Source: Geomonas anaerohicana (GTDB lineage Bacteria > Desulfobacterota > Desulfuromonadia > Geobacterales > Geobacteraceae). Taken from it: a DNA stretch of 64,000 nucleotides. The position numbers and the translations under genes are program-made. The stretch's first letter is position 1; every line of letters begins with the position of its first letter. Below the pieces are notes generated by a model, which saw only the letters and a program-made list of their open reading frames with translations, made no database searches and was not told where the DNA came from. Where the stretch lies: NCBI RefSeq assembly GCF_016458305.1, contig NZ_JAEMHL010000001.1, positions 372,001 to 436,000 of the forward strand, given 5' to 3'. Shown here piece after piece: positions 45,096 to 52,866 of this stretch.

Positions 45096-46535
45096 ATGGT
45101 GCTTGAGAGGGATCGGGAACCTGCGGGAGACGAGCTGGCGAGACTGGGCAAGACCCTGGTGTCCCATTTCTTCGTCCTGCTCAAGAGCTCCGTCAATTAC
45201 GGTGCCGGTCACGCGGCGGTCGTGCAGCGGGTGGGGAACCTGCTCGAGGTGTTGCGGGCGATCAGCGGGCAGCATGACGATGCTGCGCTGGTTCTCAAGA
45301 GCGGGCATCTCTACCTGGGAGAGTTCCGGCTCAGGCCGGACATCGCCAGCTTCGAGGGGCCGCGCTACATCATGGAACTGATGCGGCGCCATCACCTGGG
45401 AAGTATCACCTTCGGACCCGGCGTCACCAGCACCGACCTGCAGCGTTTCGTGTACCTGTTGCAGGAGCCGCAGGAGGATGAAACGGATTGCTTCCAGAGG
45501 TTGGTGGATGCGGTGCAGCAACGCGGCATCGGGAACCTCGAGCTCGACGTGCTGCGCGAGGACGAGGTGCTGAGCATTACGCCGCAGCTCAAGCGGCTCA
45601 GGTCGGCGGGTGACAAGGTGCGGCCGCTGTACCGCAAGCTCCTCACCACCATGGACGAGGTGGCGGCGGAGGTTGCATCCGGGCGGAGGCTGCGACTGCG
45701 GGAGTCGAAGCGCGTGGTGCAGCAGATCGTCGACCTGCTCTACACCCACGAAGCCGACCTGCTCGGCCTCAGCACCATGCGCTCCCATGACAGCTCCTCG
45801 CAGCATCACGCCGCCAACGTCTGCATCCTCTCCCTCGTGGTGGGGAAGCGGCTCGGCATGAACAAGTTCCATCTCTGCGAGTTGGGGCTCGCCGCGCTTT
45901 TCCATGATATCGGCAACTGCGACGTGCCGGTGGAGATACTGGACAAGGCGGGAGAACTCTCGCCCGACGAGCGGGCGCTGATGGAAAAACACCCGCTGTA
46001 CGGGGTGCGCAAGGTGATGAAGCTGAAGGGGCTCGACGACCTCACCGCGCGCATCATCACGGGGATCTTCGAGCACCACCTGATGGCGGACTTTTCCGGC
46101 TACCCGCGCCTGGGCTACCGGAAGCTGGGGCTTTTAGGACGCATTATCAGCATCGCCGACAGCTACGACGGCCTTACCTCTTCGCGCATCAGCGGCCGCA
46201 CCGCCTATCCTCCGCACAAGGCGCTCAGGGTGATGCTGTCGCAAAGCGGCAAGTCCTACGACCAAGCGCTCTTGAAGGTTTTCGTCGGTTGTGTCGGGAT
46301 TCACCCGGTGGGGTCGTTGCTGCTATTGGATGACAAGGATATTGCGGTGGTGGTGGGGAACAGCGAGGATCCGGCCCAGTGGGACAATCCCCTGGTGCGC
46401 ATCATCGCGGACCGCGAGGGGCGCGAAACGGAGGGGGGAGAGGTGATTGCGCTTGGCTCACCCGGCTCCCCCCAGACCATTACCGCTGTTTTGGATCCTT
46501 ACCTCTACGATTTAGACGTGAGTCGTTACTTCTAG
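45096..46535 (+). CDS. HD-GYP domain protein (candidate c-di-GMP phosphodiesterase)
   Basis: 479 aa, soluble. The N-terminal domain (about 20-130) resembles that of the HEAT protein upstream. The HD-GYP domain (about 235-410) has SSQHHAANV, H270-D271 (FHDIG), KHPLYG, H327-H328, GYP at 335-337 and IADSYDGLTS. The canonical HHE...DGSGYP reads HHLMADFSGYP here: the Glu after HH is Leu and the Gly after Asp is Phe. Metal-binding His and Asp residues otherwise appear kept, so a two-metal enzyme or an altered activity is possible. Hydrolysis of c-di-GMP is a family property, not shown here. The start is ATG 45096 with GAGGTGAGG upstream. Its last 4 bases overlap the convergent lipoprotein gene. Confidence 0.86.
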   Translation: MVLERDREPAGDELARLGKTLVSHFFVLLKSSVNYGAGHAAVVQRVGNLLEVLRAISGQHDDAALVLKSGHLYLGEFRLRPDIASFEGPRYIMELMRRHHLGSITFGPGVTSTDLQRFVYLLQEPQEDETDCFQRLVDAVQQRGIGNLELDVLREDEVLSITPQLKRLRSAGDKVRPLYRKLLTTMDEVAAEVASGRRLRLRESKRVVQQIVDLLYTHEADLLGLSTMRSHDSSSQHHAANVCILSLVVGKRLGMNKFHLCELGLAALFHDIGNCDVPVEILDKAGELSPDERALMEKHPLYGVRKVMKLKGLDDLTARIITGIFEHHLMADFSGYPRLGYRKLGLLGRIISIADSYDGLTSSRISGRTAYPPHKALRVMLSQSGKSYDQALLKVFVGCVGIHPVGSLLLLDDKDIAVVVGNSEDPAQWDNPLVRIIADREGRETEGGEVIALGSPGSPQTITAVLDPYLYDLDVSRYF

Positions 46536-47164
46536 AAGTGGACTACCGTCAGCCTCGGCTCGTTTACCACCGTTGCCTCGTCGATCTCGACGATACCGGG
46601 GACGGTGGTAAGCAAATCGTTGTCCTGCAGAATCCTCACCTGGAAGTCGGGCAGCCTGCGGAACTGGGCCTCATCCATGAGCGAGGTGACGTCGATGTTC
46701 ACCTCTCGGTTGACGTCGGCCGAGGAGACGGAGACCACGATCGGGGTTGCCAGGGGCAGCAGGATGGTCCGGTCCCAATCATTGCCGACCAGCGGCGGAT
46801 CGAACGCTACCAGCTCGATGCGAAGCGGTATGGTCGCCGTCGGCGGGACCACGGTGACGCTGCGTACGACGATGCTGAGGGTCGCCGAATTGATGAGATG
46901 GGTGGTGGGGATCCTGGTCAACGGGAAGCTCAGGAAAGCGCGGAAGACGTCGTCGTTTACCGGGTCCACCCCTGCCAGCACGCCCGGAAGCGCATCCCTG
47001 GTCACCAGGGAGACGGTGCGCACCCCGGCTACATCGACGATATCCCCATCCACTGCCGGATCGCTGGCGATGGTCGTCTGAATGAGGGGACGGTCGCTGC
47101 TGCCGCATCCTGCCAGCGCCACCAGCACCGCCGCCAGTACCAGCCACAAAATTTTCTTGTTCAT
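46532..47164 (-). CDS. Hypothetical lipoprotein
   Basis: 210 aa. A signal peptide ends in the lipobox LAGC (Cys at about residue 20). The mature part is beta-rich (many Val/Ile/Thr alternations, such as SATLSIVVRSVTVVPPT) and has no known motif I recognise. The SD AAGGAGG is excellent. It converges on the HD-GYP gene with a 4-base overlap of the ends. Localisation to the outer or inner membrane is expected; the function is unknown. Confidence 0.8.
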   Translation of the reverse strand: MNKKILWLVLAAVLVALAGCGSSDRPLIQTTIASDPAVDGDIVDVAGVRTVSLVTRDALPGVLAGVDPVNDDVFRAFLSFPLTRIPTTHLINSATLSIVVRSVTVVPPTATIPLRIELVAFDPPLVGNDWDRTILLPLATPIVVSVSSADVNREVNIDVTSLMDEAQFRRLPDFQVRILQDNDLLTTVPGIVEIDEATVVNEPRLTVVHF

Positions 47165-47449
47165 GTAGGCCTCCTTTTCTTCATCCCAATGAAACCCTTG
47201 CCCTGATCAGGACCAGCAAATGGTAACAGAGGATGGGCAAATTTAAAGTCAAGTGCATTCTTCAACTGCCCCCCCCCCCGCTTTTTCCACTCCAGCAGAA
47301 TCCCTCTTCCCTTGGTTGCAGAAATAAAAGCTGCCGGTACAATTCATTTGCTAATTTTCTAATGTATTCGCCGCAGTAACGAGGTTAACGGCGGGCCGGT
47401 AGGAGTTGTCCCTGCCGGCGCCGTCCGCAGACCCTTCCCCGTTAAGGCT

Positions 47450-47479
47450 TTGCAAATGTAAAGGGAGGGGGGGTATAAT
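47450..47479 (+). promoter_or_regulatory. Candidate sigma-70 promoter of the prkA cluster
   Basis: TTGCAA (47450-47455) and a consensus TATAAT (47474-47479), 18 bases apart, about 65 bases before the prkA ATG. The remaining intergenic sequence from 47165 shows a C run near 47270 and nothing else clear. Confidence 0.65.
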
Positions 47480-47543
47480 TTTTTATGGATGTCAAAATCA
47501 ATTAAAACGAAGACCGCAGCTTAATAACACGCGGAGGGAAACC

Positions 47544-49595
47544 ATGACTGCCAAGAACGAAACGCTCCGTCAGCACCTGGCCGCCGTCAAGGCGGGAGAA
47601 AGGGTTTTTGAGAACGCCTTCCAGGGGATCATCAGGATGATCCTGGAGCCGGGTTTCGAGAAGGTCGTCGTCAATGGCAAAACGACCTACGACTTCAACA
47701 TCTTCCGGACCGGACGCAAGCACACCATCGGCATGTACGACGAGATCAACAGCTTCGTCTCGTTCGTGAAGGACGCCGCCGAAGGTGGCTCCAGTAAGGA
47801 GATGGCGTTCGTGCTGGTCGGCGAGCCCGGCAACGGCAAGACCTTCTTCGTGGAGTTCCTCTGCGGCAAGTACCGCAACTTCCTGCAGGGGCGCAACCGC
47901 AAGTACAGCTTCCGGTTCCTGAACATGGACCAGTTGGGCAACTACGGGCGGATCCGCGAGATCGACTCGGAAACCTACGAGGATCCGATGATCCTGGCCA
48001 TGAACCTCTTCGACGACCCGGAGGCAAGCCGCCGCTTCATTGGGGAACAGGGCTTTTCCGACGCGGAGATCGAGACCCTGTACCGGAACTACCGCCCGCT
48101 GGGTGCCAGCACCGGCTATATCCTCAACGAGATCCGGCAGTACCACGACAACGATATCGAGAAGGTTCTCGAGAGCATTGCGATTCTTCCGGTGCCGATG
48201 AGCGAGAGCCTCGGGACCTTGACCGGCAAGTATCCGGCCAAGGACAAGATCACGTCGTCGGCAGTGGACCTGCTCGGTGAGGAATCCATCCAGCGCCTGC
48301 TGCACCTGTCGGACACCAACAACCCGTACCGCTTCGACCTGCGCCGCGGCGCCCTGGCCCGCGTGGCCGGAGGCGGCATCCACTTCTCGGACGAGATTTT
48401 CAAGAACAAGAAGGACCTGGTGCAGGTCTACCTGGGCGTGATCCAGAACCGCGCCATCGAGATCGACGGTTACAAGTGGCCCATCGACTCCATGATCATC
48501 GCCACCAGCAACAACTCCGAGTTCAACCGCTTCCTGGCGGAGAAGGAGGAGGCGCCGATCGTGGACCGTTGCCGGATCTGCTACGTCTCGCACAACACCA
48601 ACTACCGGATGCAGGAAGGTCTCACCGCCTACGCCATCGGCGGCGAATCGAAGACCACCCTGACCAAGGAAGTGCTGCACCAGGACCCGAACCTAAACTA
48701 CGCCGCCTCCGTCGGCGTGGTGCTCACCAGGCTGCCCAGGTCGGAAAAGCTGACCCCGATCGAGACCATGAAGCTTGCCGCCGGCGAGGTGGCCGGTGAG
48801 AAGAGCATCAAGGCGCTGGCCGAGGTCATTGACACCCTGGGGCAGGAGCCGGACATCACCAAGCGCTTCGGGCAGCGCGGCCTGGGGCACAGGAGCCTTG
48901 GCCGCAGCATCCAGATCCTGAAGGAAAGCTCCGAGACCAACGAGGGGCGCTGCATGGTGGCCTATGACGTCTTCAGGAGCCTGGAGCGGGTCGTGCTCGA
49001 CTACGTGGTGGAACCCAATGAGCGGGCCAAATACCTGGAAGACCTGAAGACCGGGAAGAAGCTGTACCGCGAGCGGATCATGACCGAGATGTTCAACGCC
49101 TACATGGACGAGCCTTTCGCCATCAAGAAGGACGTGCAGAACTACGTCAACATGATCATCGGCATCGATGCCGAGAACCTCGGCCCGGACCGGATGTGGA
49201 AGTACAAAGACCCGCAGACCGGTGAGTTAAAGGCGCTCAAGATCGATGAGCGTTACGTGAAGAGCGTCGAGGAGCGCATCGGGCTGAAGACCGAGGAGCA
49301 GCGCGCATCCTTCCGGACCTCGATCCGCAAGATCTACGGCCAGAAGATCTCGGTCGATCCGAGCTACGACTTCATGGACAACCTGGAACTGGTCAAGGCG
49401 GTCACCGACGTGCGGCTCAAGTCCGACATCGCCGGTGCCGGCAGCCTGATCGGGGCGCTGGCCAACCGCACCAACGAGGAAAACCAGAAGCTCTACGACC
49501 GGATGATCGTGACCATGCTCGGGAAACTCGGCTACTGCCGCACCTGCGCCCAGAAGACCATAGAGTATTTCTGCACGCAGGAGGATGAGAGCTAG
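47544..49595 (+). CDS. prkA: PrkA/YeaG-family serine protein kinase
   Basis: 683 aa. The AAA-type ATPase domain has Walker A GEPGNGKT at residues 93-100, followed by the PrkA C-terminal kinase domain. E. coli YeaG (about 644 aa) is the closest named relative and acts in starvation and stress responses. The ATG has GGAGGG upstream; the frame extends to 47406 through the promoter and is not used. It heads a cluster with yeaH, spoVR and a second PrkA-like gene. The gap to yeaH (140 bases) carries two palindromic repeats. Confidence 0.92.
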   Translation: MTAKNETLRQHLAAVKAGERVFENAFQGIIRMILEPGFEKVVVNGKTTYDFNIFRTGRKHTIGMYDEINSFVSFVKDAAEGGSSKEMAFVLVGEPGNGKTFFVEFLCGKYRNFLQGRNRKYSFRFLNMDQLGNYGRIREIDSETYEDPMILAMNLFDDPEASRRFIGEQGFSDAEIETLYRNYRPLGASTGYILNEIRQYHDNDIEKVLESIAILPVPMSESLGTLTGKYPAKDKITSSAVDLLGEESIQRLLHLSDTNNPYRFDLRRGALARVAGGGIHFSDEIFKNKKDLVQVYLGVIQNRAIEIDGYKWPIDSMIIATSNNSEFNRFLAEKEEAPIVDRCRICYVSHNTNYRMQEGLTAYAIGGESKTTLTKEVLHQDPNLNYAASVGVVLTRLPRSEKLTPIETMKLAAGEVAGEKSIKALAEVIDTLGQEPDITKRFGQRGLGHRSLGRSIQILKESSETNEGRCMVAYDVFRSLERVVLDYVVEPNERAKYLEDLKTGKKLYRERIMTEMFNAYMDEPFAIKKDVQNYVNMIIGIDAENLGPDRMWKYKDPQTGELKALKIDERYVKSVEERIGLKTEEQRASFRTSIRKIYGQKISVDPSYDFMDNLELVKAVTDVRLKSDIAGAGSLIGALANRTNEENQKLYDRMIVTMLGKLGYCRTCAQKTIEYFCTQEDES

Positions 49596-49620
49596 CAGCA
49601 ACGCCTGTCCGGGGTGAGGG

Positions 49621-49644
49621 GGGCGAATAATTATTCGCCCCTAC
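49621..49644. repeat. GTAGGGGCGAAT palindrome, copy 2
   Basis: GGGCGAATAATTATTCGCCC followed by CTAC, a perfect inverted repeat between prkA and yeaH. Confidence 0.88.
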
Positions 49645-49688
49645 AGAAGGTTGCGCGTTTGGAAGCTGCAATGGGAAGAGAAATGACC

Positions 49689-49712
49689 GTAGGGGCGAAC
49701 GATCATTCGCCC
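49689..49712. repeat. GTAGGGGCGAAT palindrome, copy 3
   Basis: GTAGGGGCGAACGATCATTCGCCC, 45 bases after copy 2 and just before the yeaH ATG. Its transcript would form a hairpin close to the yeaH ribosome site. Confidence 0.88.
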
Positions 49713-49735
49713 GCCTTTAAAAGGCCGACGATGCC

Positions 49736-51097
49736 ATGAAAGATTCCGAAAAATACCTCGAACGACTGAAGGCCCAGGGGCTCGACCCGGAACGCGAGGC
49801 GCGCTTCCGCGAGGAACTGTCGGGAGTGCGGGAGATCTCCGTCTCCGACCGGCGCGGCCCTTTCCCGGACTTCTCCCGCGGCCTCTACACCTGGCACGAC
49901 CTGGCGGTGCTGCAGGACCAGGAGCGGGTCCCCAACCCGTACCAGCTGCACATGAAGGCGCTGGATGAGCTCCTGGAGCGGGACCGGCAGCGCGAGAAGG
50001 ACGGTTTCCCCCGCAAGATCCGGGTGGGGAGACTGATCAAGCCGGGCAAAGGGGGCAAGGGTAAGATCGTCGTGGTTCCCTCCACCGAGGAGGAGAAGTT
50101 CCTGCACGACCCGACCATCCGTCCTCCCGGCGAGGGTGGCTCGACCGGCGGCAGCGGCAAGGGCGAGGAAGGCGAGGTCATCGGCGAGCAGAAGGTGCGC
50201 GAGACCGGCGAGGAGCCGGGGCAGGGGCCGGGACAGGGTGAGGGTGAAGCCCACGAGATGGGCGCGTCCGCCTACGAACTGGGGCGGGTCCTCACCGAAC
50301 AGTTCCAGCTCCCCAACCTGAAGGAAAAAGGGAAAAAGCGCTCCTTCACCCGGTACATCTACGAACTCACCGACAGGAACCGCGGTTCCGGGCAGGTACT
50401 GGACAAGAAGGCGACCCTCAGGAAGATCGTGGAAACCAACATCTCCCTGGGCAACCTCCCTGACCCTGCCGATATGGACCCCACCCGGTTCCTCATTTCG
50501 CCGCGGGACAAGGTGTACCGCATCTTCTCCCAGGAGAAGGATTACGAGCCGCAGGCGATGGTCTTCTTCCTGCGCGACTACTCCGGCTCCATGGCGGGCA
50601 AGGTGACCGAGCTGGTGGCGACCCAGCACGTCATGATCTACAGCTGGCTTTTGTACCAGTACGCGGGACAGGTGGAATCCCGTTTCATCCTGCACGACAC
50701 CGAGGCCAAGGAGGTGCCGGACTTCGACACCTACTACAACTCCCGGGTGGCCGGCGGGACCGAGGTGGCCAGCGCCTACAAGCTGGTCAACGAGATCGTC
50801 GAGAAGGAAAACCTGGCCGCGGACTATAACATTTATGTTTTCCACGGCACCGACGGCGACGACTGGGATACCGGCGGCGACAAGTCGATCCCGGAACTGG
50901 TCAAGATCCTCAGTTACGTGAGCCGTATGGGGGTCACCATCGCGGAGCACGCGGGGACGCAGTGGACCGAGGTGGCGCGCTACCTGGAGAACTCGGGGCT
51001 GTTGCGCGACAAGCCGGACCTTCTGCGCATGGACATCATGCATGAGGATGCCGAAGAGGCCCGTGTCATCGAGGGGATCAAGAGGCTCATCTCTTAA
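49736..51097 (+). CDS. yeaH: YeaH/DUF444 family protein
   Basis: 453 aa. A charged N-terminal half with Gly-rich stretches (about 130-165) precedes a von Willebrand A-like domain whose MIDAS motif is D281-Y-S-G-S285. In E. coli YeaH is encoded with the kinase YeaG and acts with it in stress survival. Its partners here should be the flanking PrkA kinases and SpoVR. The start at 49736 has only a moderate SD. A palindrome-filled gap separates it from spoVR. Confidence 0.92.
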   Translation: MKDSEKYLERLKAQGLDPEREARFREELSGVREISVSDRRGPFPDFSRGLYTWHDLAVLQDQERVPNPYQLHMKALDELLERDRQREKDGFPRKIRVGRLIKPGKGGKGKIVVVPSTEEEKFLHDPTIRPPGEGGSTGGSGKGEEGEVIGEQKVRETGEEPGQGPGQGEGEAHEMGASAYELGRVLTEQFQLPNLKEKGKKRSFTRYIYELTDRNRGSGQVLDKKATLRKIVETNISLGNLPDPADMDPTRFLISPRDKVYRIFSQEKDYEPQAMVFFLRDYSGSMAGKVTELVATQHVMIYSWLLYQYAGQVESRFILHDTEAKEVPDFDTYYNSRVAGGTEVASAYKLVNEIVEKENLAADYNIYVFHGTDGDDWDTGGDKSIPELVKILSYVSRMGVTIAEHAGTQWTEVARYLENSGLLRDKPDLLRMDIMHEDAEEARVIEGIKRLIS

Positions 51098-51120
51098 AAA
51101 ACGGTGTCTTTCTCTGGCGA

Positions 51121-51205
51121 GCCTCCCCCCGGAGGGGGGAGGTTGGAGGGGGGAAGGTTGATGGATTGTCCCCCTCCCTAACCCTCCCCCTCCGGGGGAG
51201 GGGAC
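51121..51205. repeat. Paired CCTCCGGGGGAGG palindromes
   Basis: A unit CCTCCCCCCGGAGGGGGGAGG and then a second CCCTCCCTAACCCTCCCCC...GGGGAGGGG in the same family as 33131, 38689 and 55161, between yeaH and spoVR. Confidence 0.8.
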
Positions 51206-51226
51206 GATAGGTGGCAAGAGGCAGTT

Positions 51227-52852
51227 ATGGAACTGATCAACCAACATACCAAGGCGATCATGGAAGGGTGCAAGGAGCGGGCGCGTGCGGCAGGCCTCAC
51301 CTTCACCGACGAGAGCCTCGAATATATCGTCACCAACCGCGACCTCATCGAGCTCTCGCCGAAGGTGATGATTCCGACCCTCTACGATTACTGGGTGCAC
51401 GACGTGGAGGTGCTGCGGGGCAAAGGGGAGTACGAGCTCTACCCGCATAACCCCTACGAGACGGTGATCAACACGCGCCCCCCGATCTCGTTCTACAACG
51501 ACAACAACCCCGACTGGCTCAACGTGATGATCTTCTACCACGTGCTGGGCCATATCGATTTTTTCCAGAACAACCTCTACTTCCGGCACACCTGGGAATA
51601 CGACTTCACCGGCCAGGCGCTCTCGGACAAGCGGGTCATCGCCAAGCTCAGAGCCGAGAAGGGGCGCTGGGTGGACTACATCCTGGAGTTCGCCCGCTCC
51701 ATCGACAACCTGGTCGGCTACCACGACGAGCTCTCGCCCCTGTTCATGGCGCCGGAGGCCGCCACCTCGAGCCGCCTGGACTACTACTTCGACGTTTTCC
51801 TGCAGGTCGAGAAGAAGCTTCCGGTAGGAGAGTACCTGAAAGAGGTGGCGCGTTACAACGACGCCATCTCCCAGAACCGTGAGGAAGGGGAGCGCATCTT
51901 CTTCGCCGAGGTGACCGCCAAGTACCCGGAGATGGAAGCACATTTCACCAAGAGCCAGAACGTGAAGCGGGTCGAGCGGCGCGACCTGATGAAGTTCCTG
52001 ATCGAGAACTCCGAGTTCCTGGCCCGCGACGAAAACCAGTGGATGCGCTCGGTGCTCGAGGTGGTGCGCAAGACCTCCATCTTCTTCCAGCCGCAGATCC
52101 GCACCAAGATCATGAACGAGGGGTGGGCGAGCTACTGGCACGAGAAGCTCTTCCTGGTGGACGACCGCATCAAGGGGCACGAGGTAGATTTCGCCCGCGT
52201 CCATGCCGGCGTTACTTCCATGCCGCGGGTCGGCATGAACCCGTACGCGCTGGGCATGCGGCTCATGTACCAGCTGAAGGAGAACGGCGACAAGGGCAAG
52301 ACCGGCTACGAGTTCAACCGGCTCTCGGACCGCGAAGAGAGAAAGCGCTTCGACGCCGCGTCCGGCAAAGGGGACGAGTACCTCTTCAAGATCAGGAGCA
52401 ACTACTGCGACTACCTCTTCATCAAGGACTTCGTGGACCAGGAGTTCACCGACCGCTACGACCTCTTCGTGACCGGTAAGCGGCTCGACCCGCAGCGCAT
52501 GGTCTGGCAGTACTACGTCAAGAGCCGGGATGCCAACGACTACCGCGACATGGTGCTGGCCTCACTGTACCATCCACCCTACATCGAGATCGCACCGGAG
52601 CGCGGTGAAGAGGGAATGCTCTACCTGGTGCACCATTTCGAGGGAAAACAGCTGGTCTCCGAATACATCGCCAACACCATGGTCGGCATCGAGTACCTGT
52701 GGGGGGCGCCGGTGCAGCTGGAGACCAGCGAGGCGGTGATAGAGCAACAGCGCGGCAGCTCCGGCCGGGAAGGTGTGGAAGAGCCGGAGATCACGTGGCA
52801 GCGGGTGGTGTACACCATGAAGGACAAGGTCCTCAGCCGGCAGATACTGTGA
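51227..52852 (+). CDS. spoVR: SpoVR family protein (YcgB-like)
   Basis: 541 aa. SpoVR signatures include the early PHNPYETVINTRPP, NVMIFYHVLGHIDFF, and NEGWASYWHEKL followed by GMNPYALGMRLMY. The family is linked to sporulation cortex formation in Bacillus and to stress in E. coli, where ycgB is co-regulated with yeaGH. This organism shows no sign of sporulation here, so a stress role is more likely. SD AGAGG. It is 14 bases upstream of the second PrkA gene. Confidence 0.93.
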   Translation: MELINQHTKAIMEGCKERARAAGLTFTDESLEYIVTNRDLIELSPKVMIPTLYDYWVHDVEVLRGKGEYELYPHNPYETVINTRPPISFYNDNNPDWLNVMIFYHVLGHIDFFQNNLYFRHTWEYDFTGQALSDKRVIAKLRAEKGRWVDYILEFARSIDNLVGYHDELSPLFMAPEAATSSRLDYYFDVFLQVEKKLPVGEYLKEVARYNDAISQNREEGERIFFAEVTAKYPEMEAHFTKSQNVKRVERRDLMKFLIENSEFLARDENQWMRSVLEVVRKTSIFFQPQIRTKIMNEGWASYWHEKLFLVDDRIKGHEVDFARVHAGVTSMPRVGMNPYALGMRLMYQLKENGDKGKTGYEFNRLSDREERKRFDAASGKGDEYLFKIRSNYCDYLFIKDFVDQEFTDRYDLFVTGKRLDPQRMVWQYYVKSRDANDYRDMVLASLYHPPYIEIAPERGEEGMLYLVHHFEGKQLVSEYIANTMVGIEYLWGAPVQLETSEAVIEQQRGSSGREGVEEPEITWQRVVYTMKDKVLSRQIL

Positions 52853-52866
52853 CAGGCGGATAAGCT

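Noticed and set aside
43332..46079. Minus-strand open frame of about 915 codons opposite the HEAT and HD-GYP genes
   Set aside because: Both plus-strand genes have good SD sites and domain motifs. The antisense frame is His/Gln/Arg-rich and spans two genes, as expected from codon bias.
49703..52204. Minus-strand open frame of about 833 codons opposite yeaH and spoVR
   Set aside because: It spans two well-supported genes and a repeat-filled gap and shows no recognisable domain.
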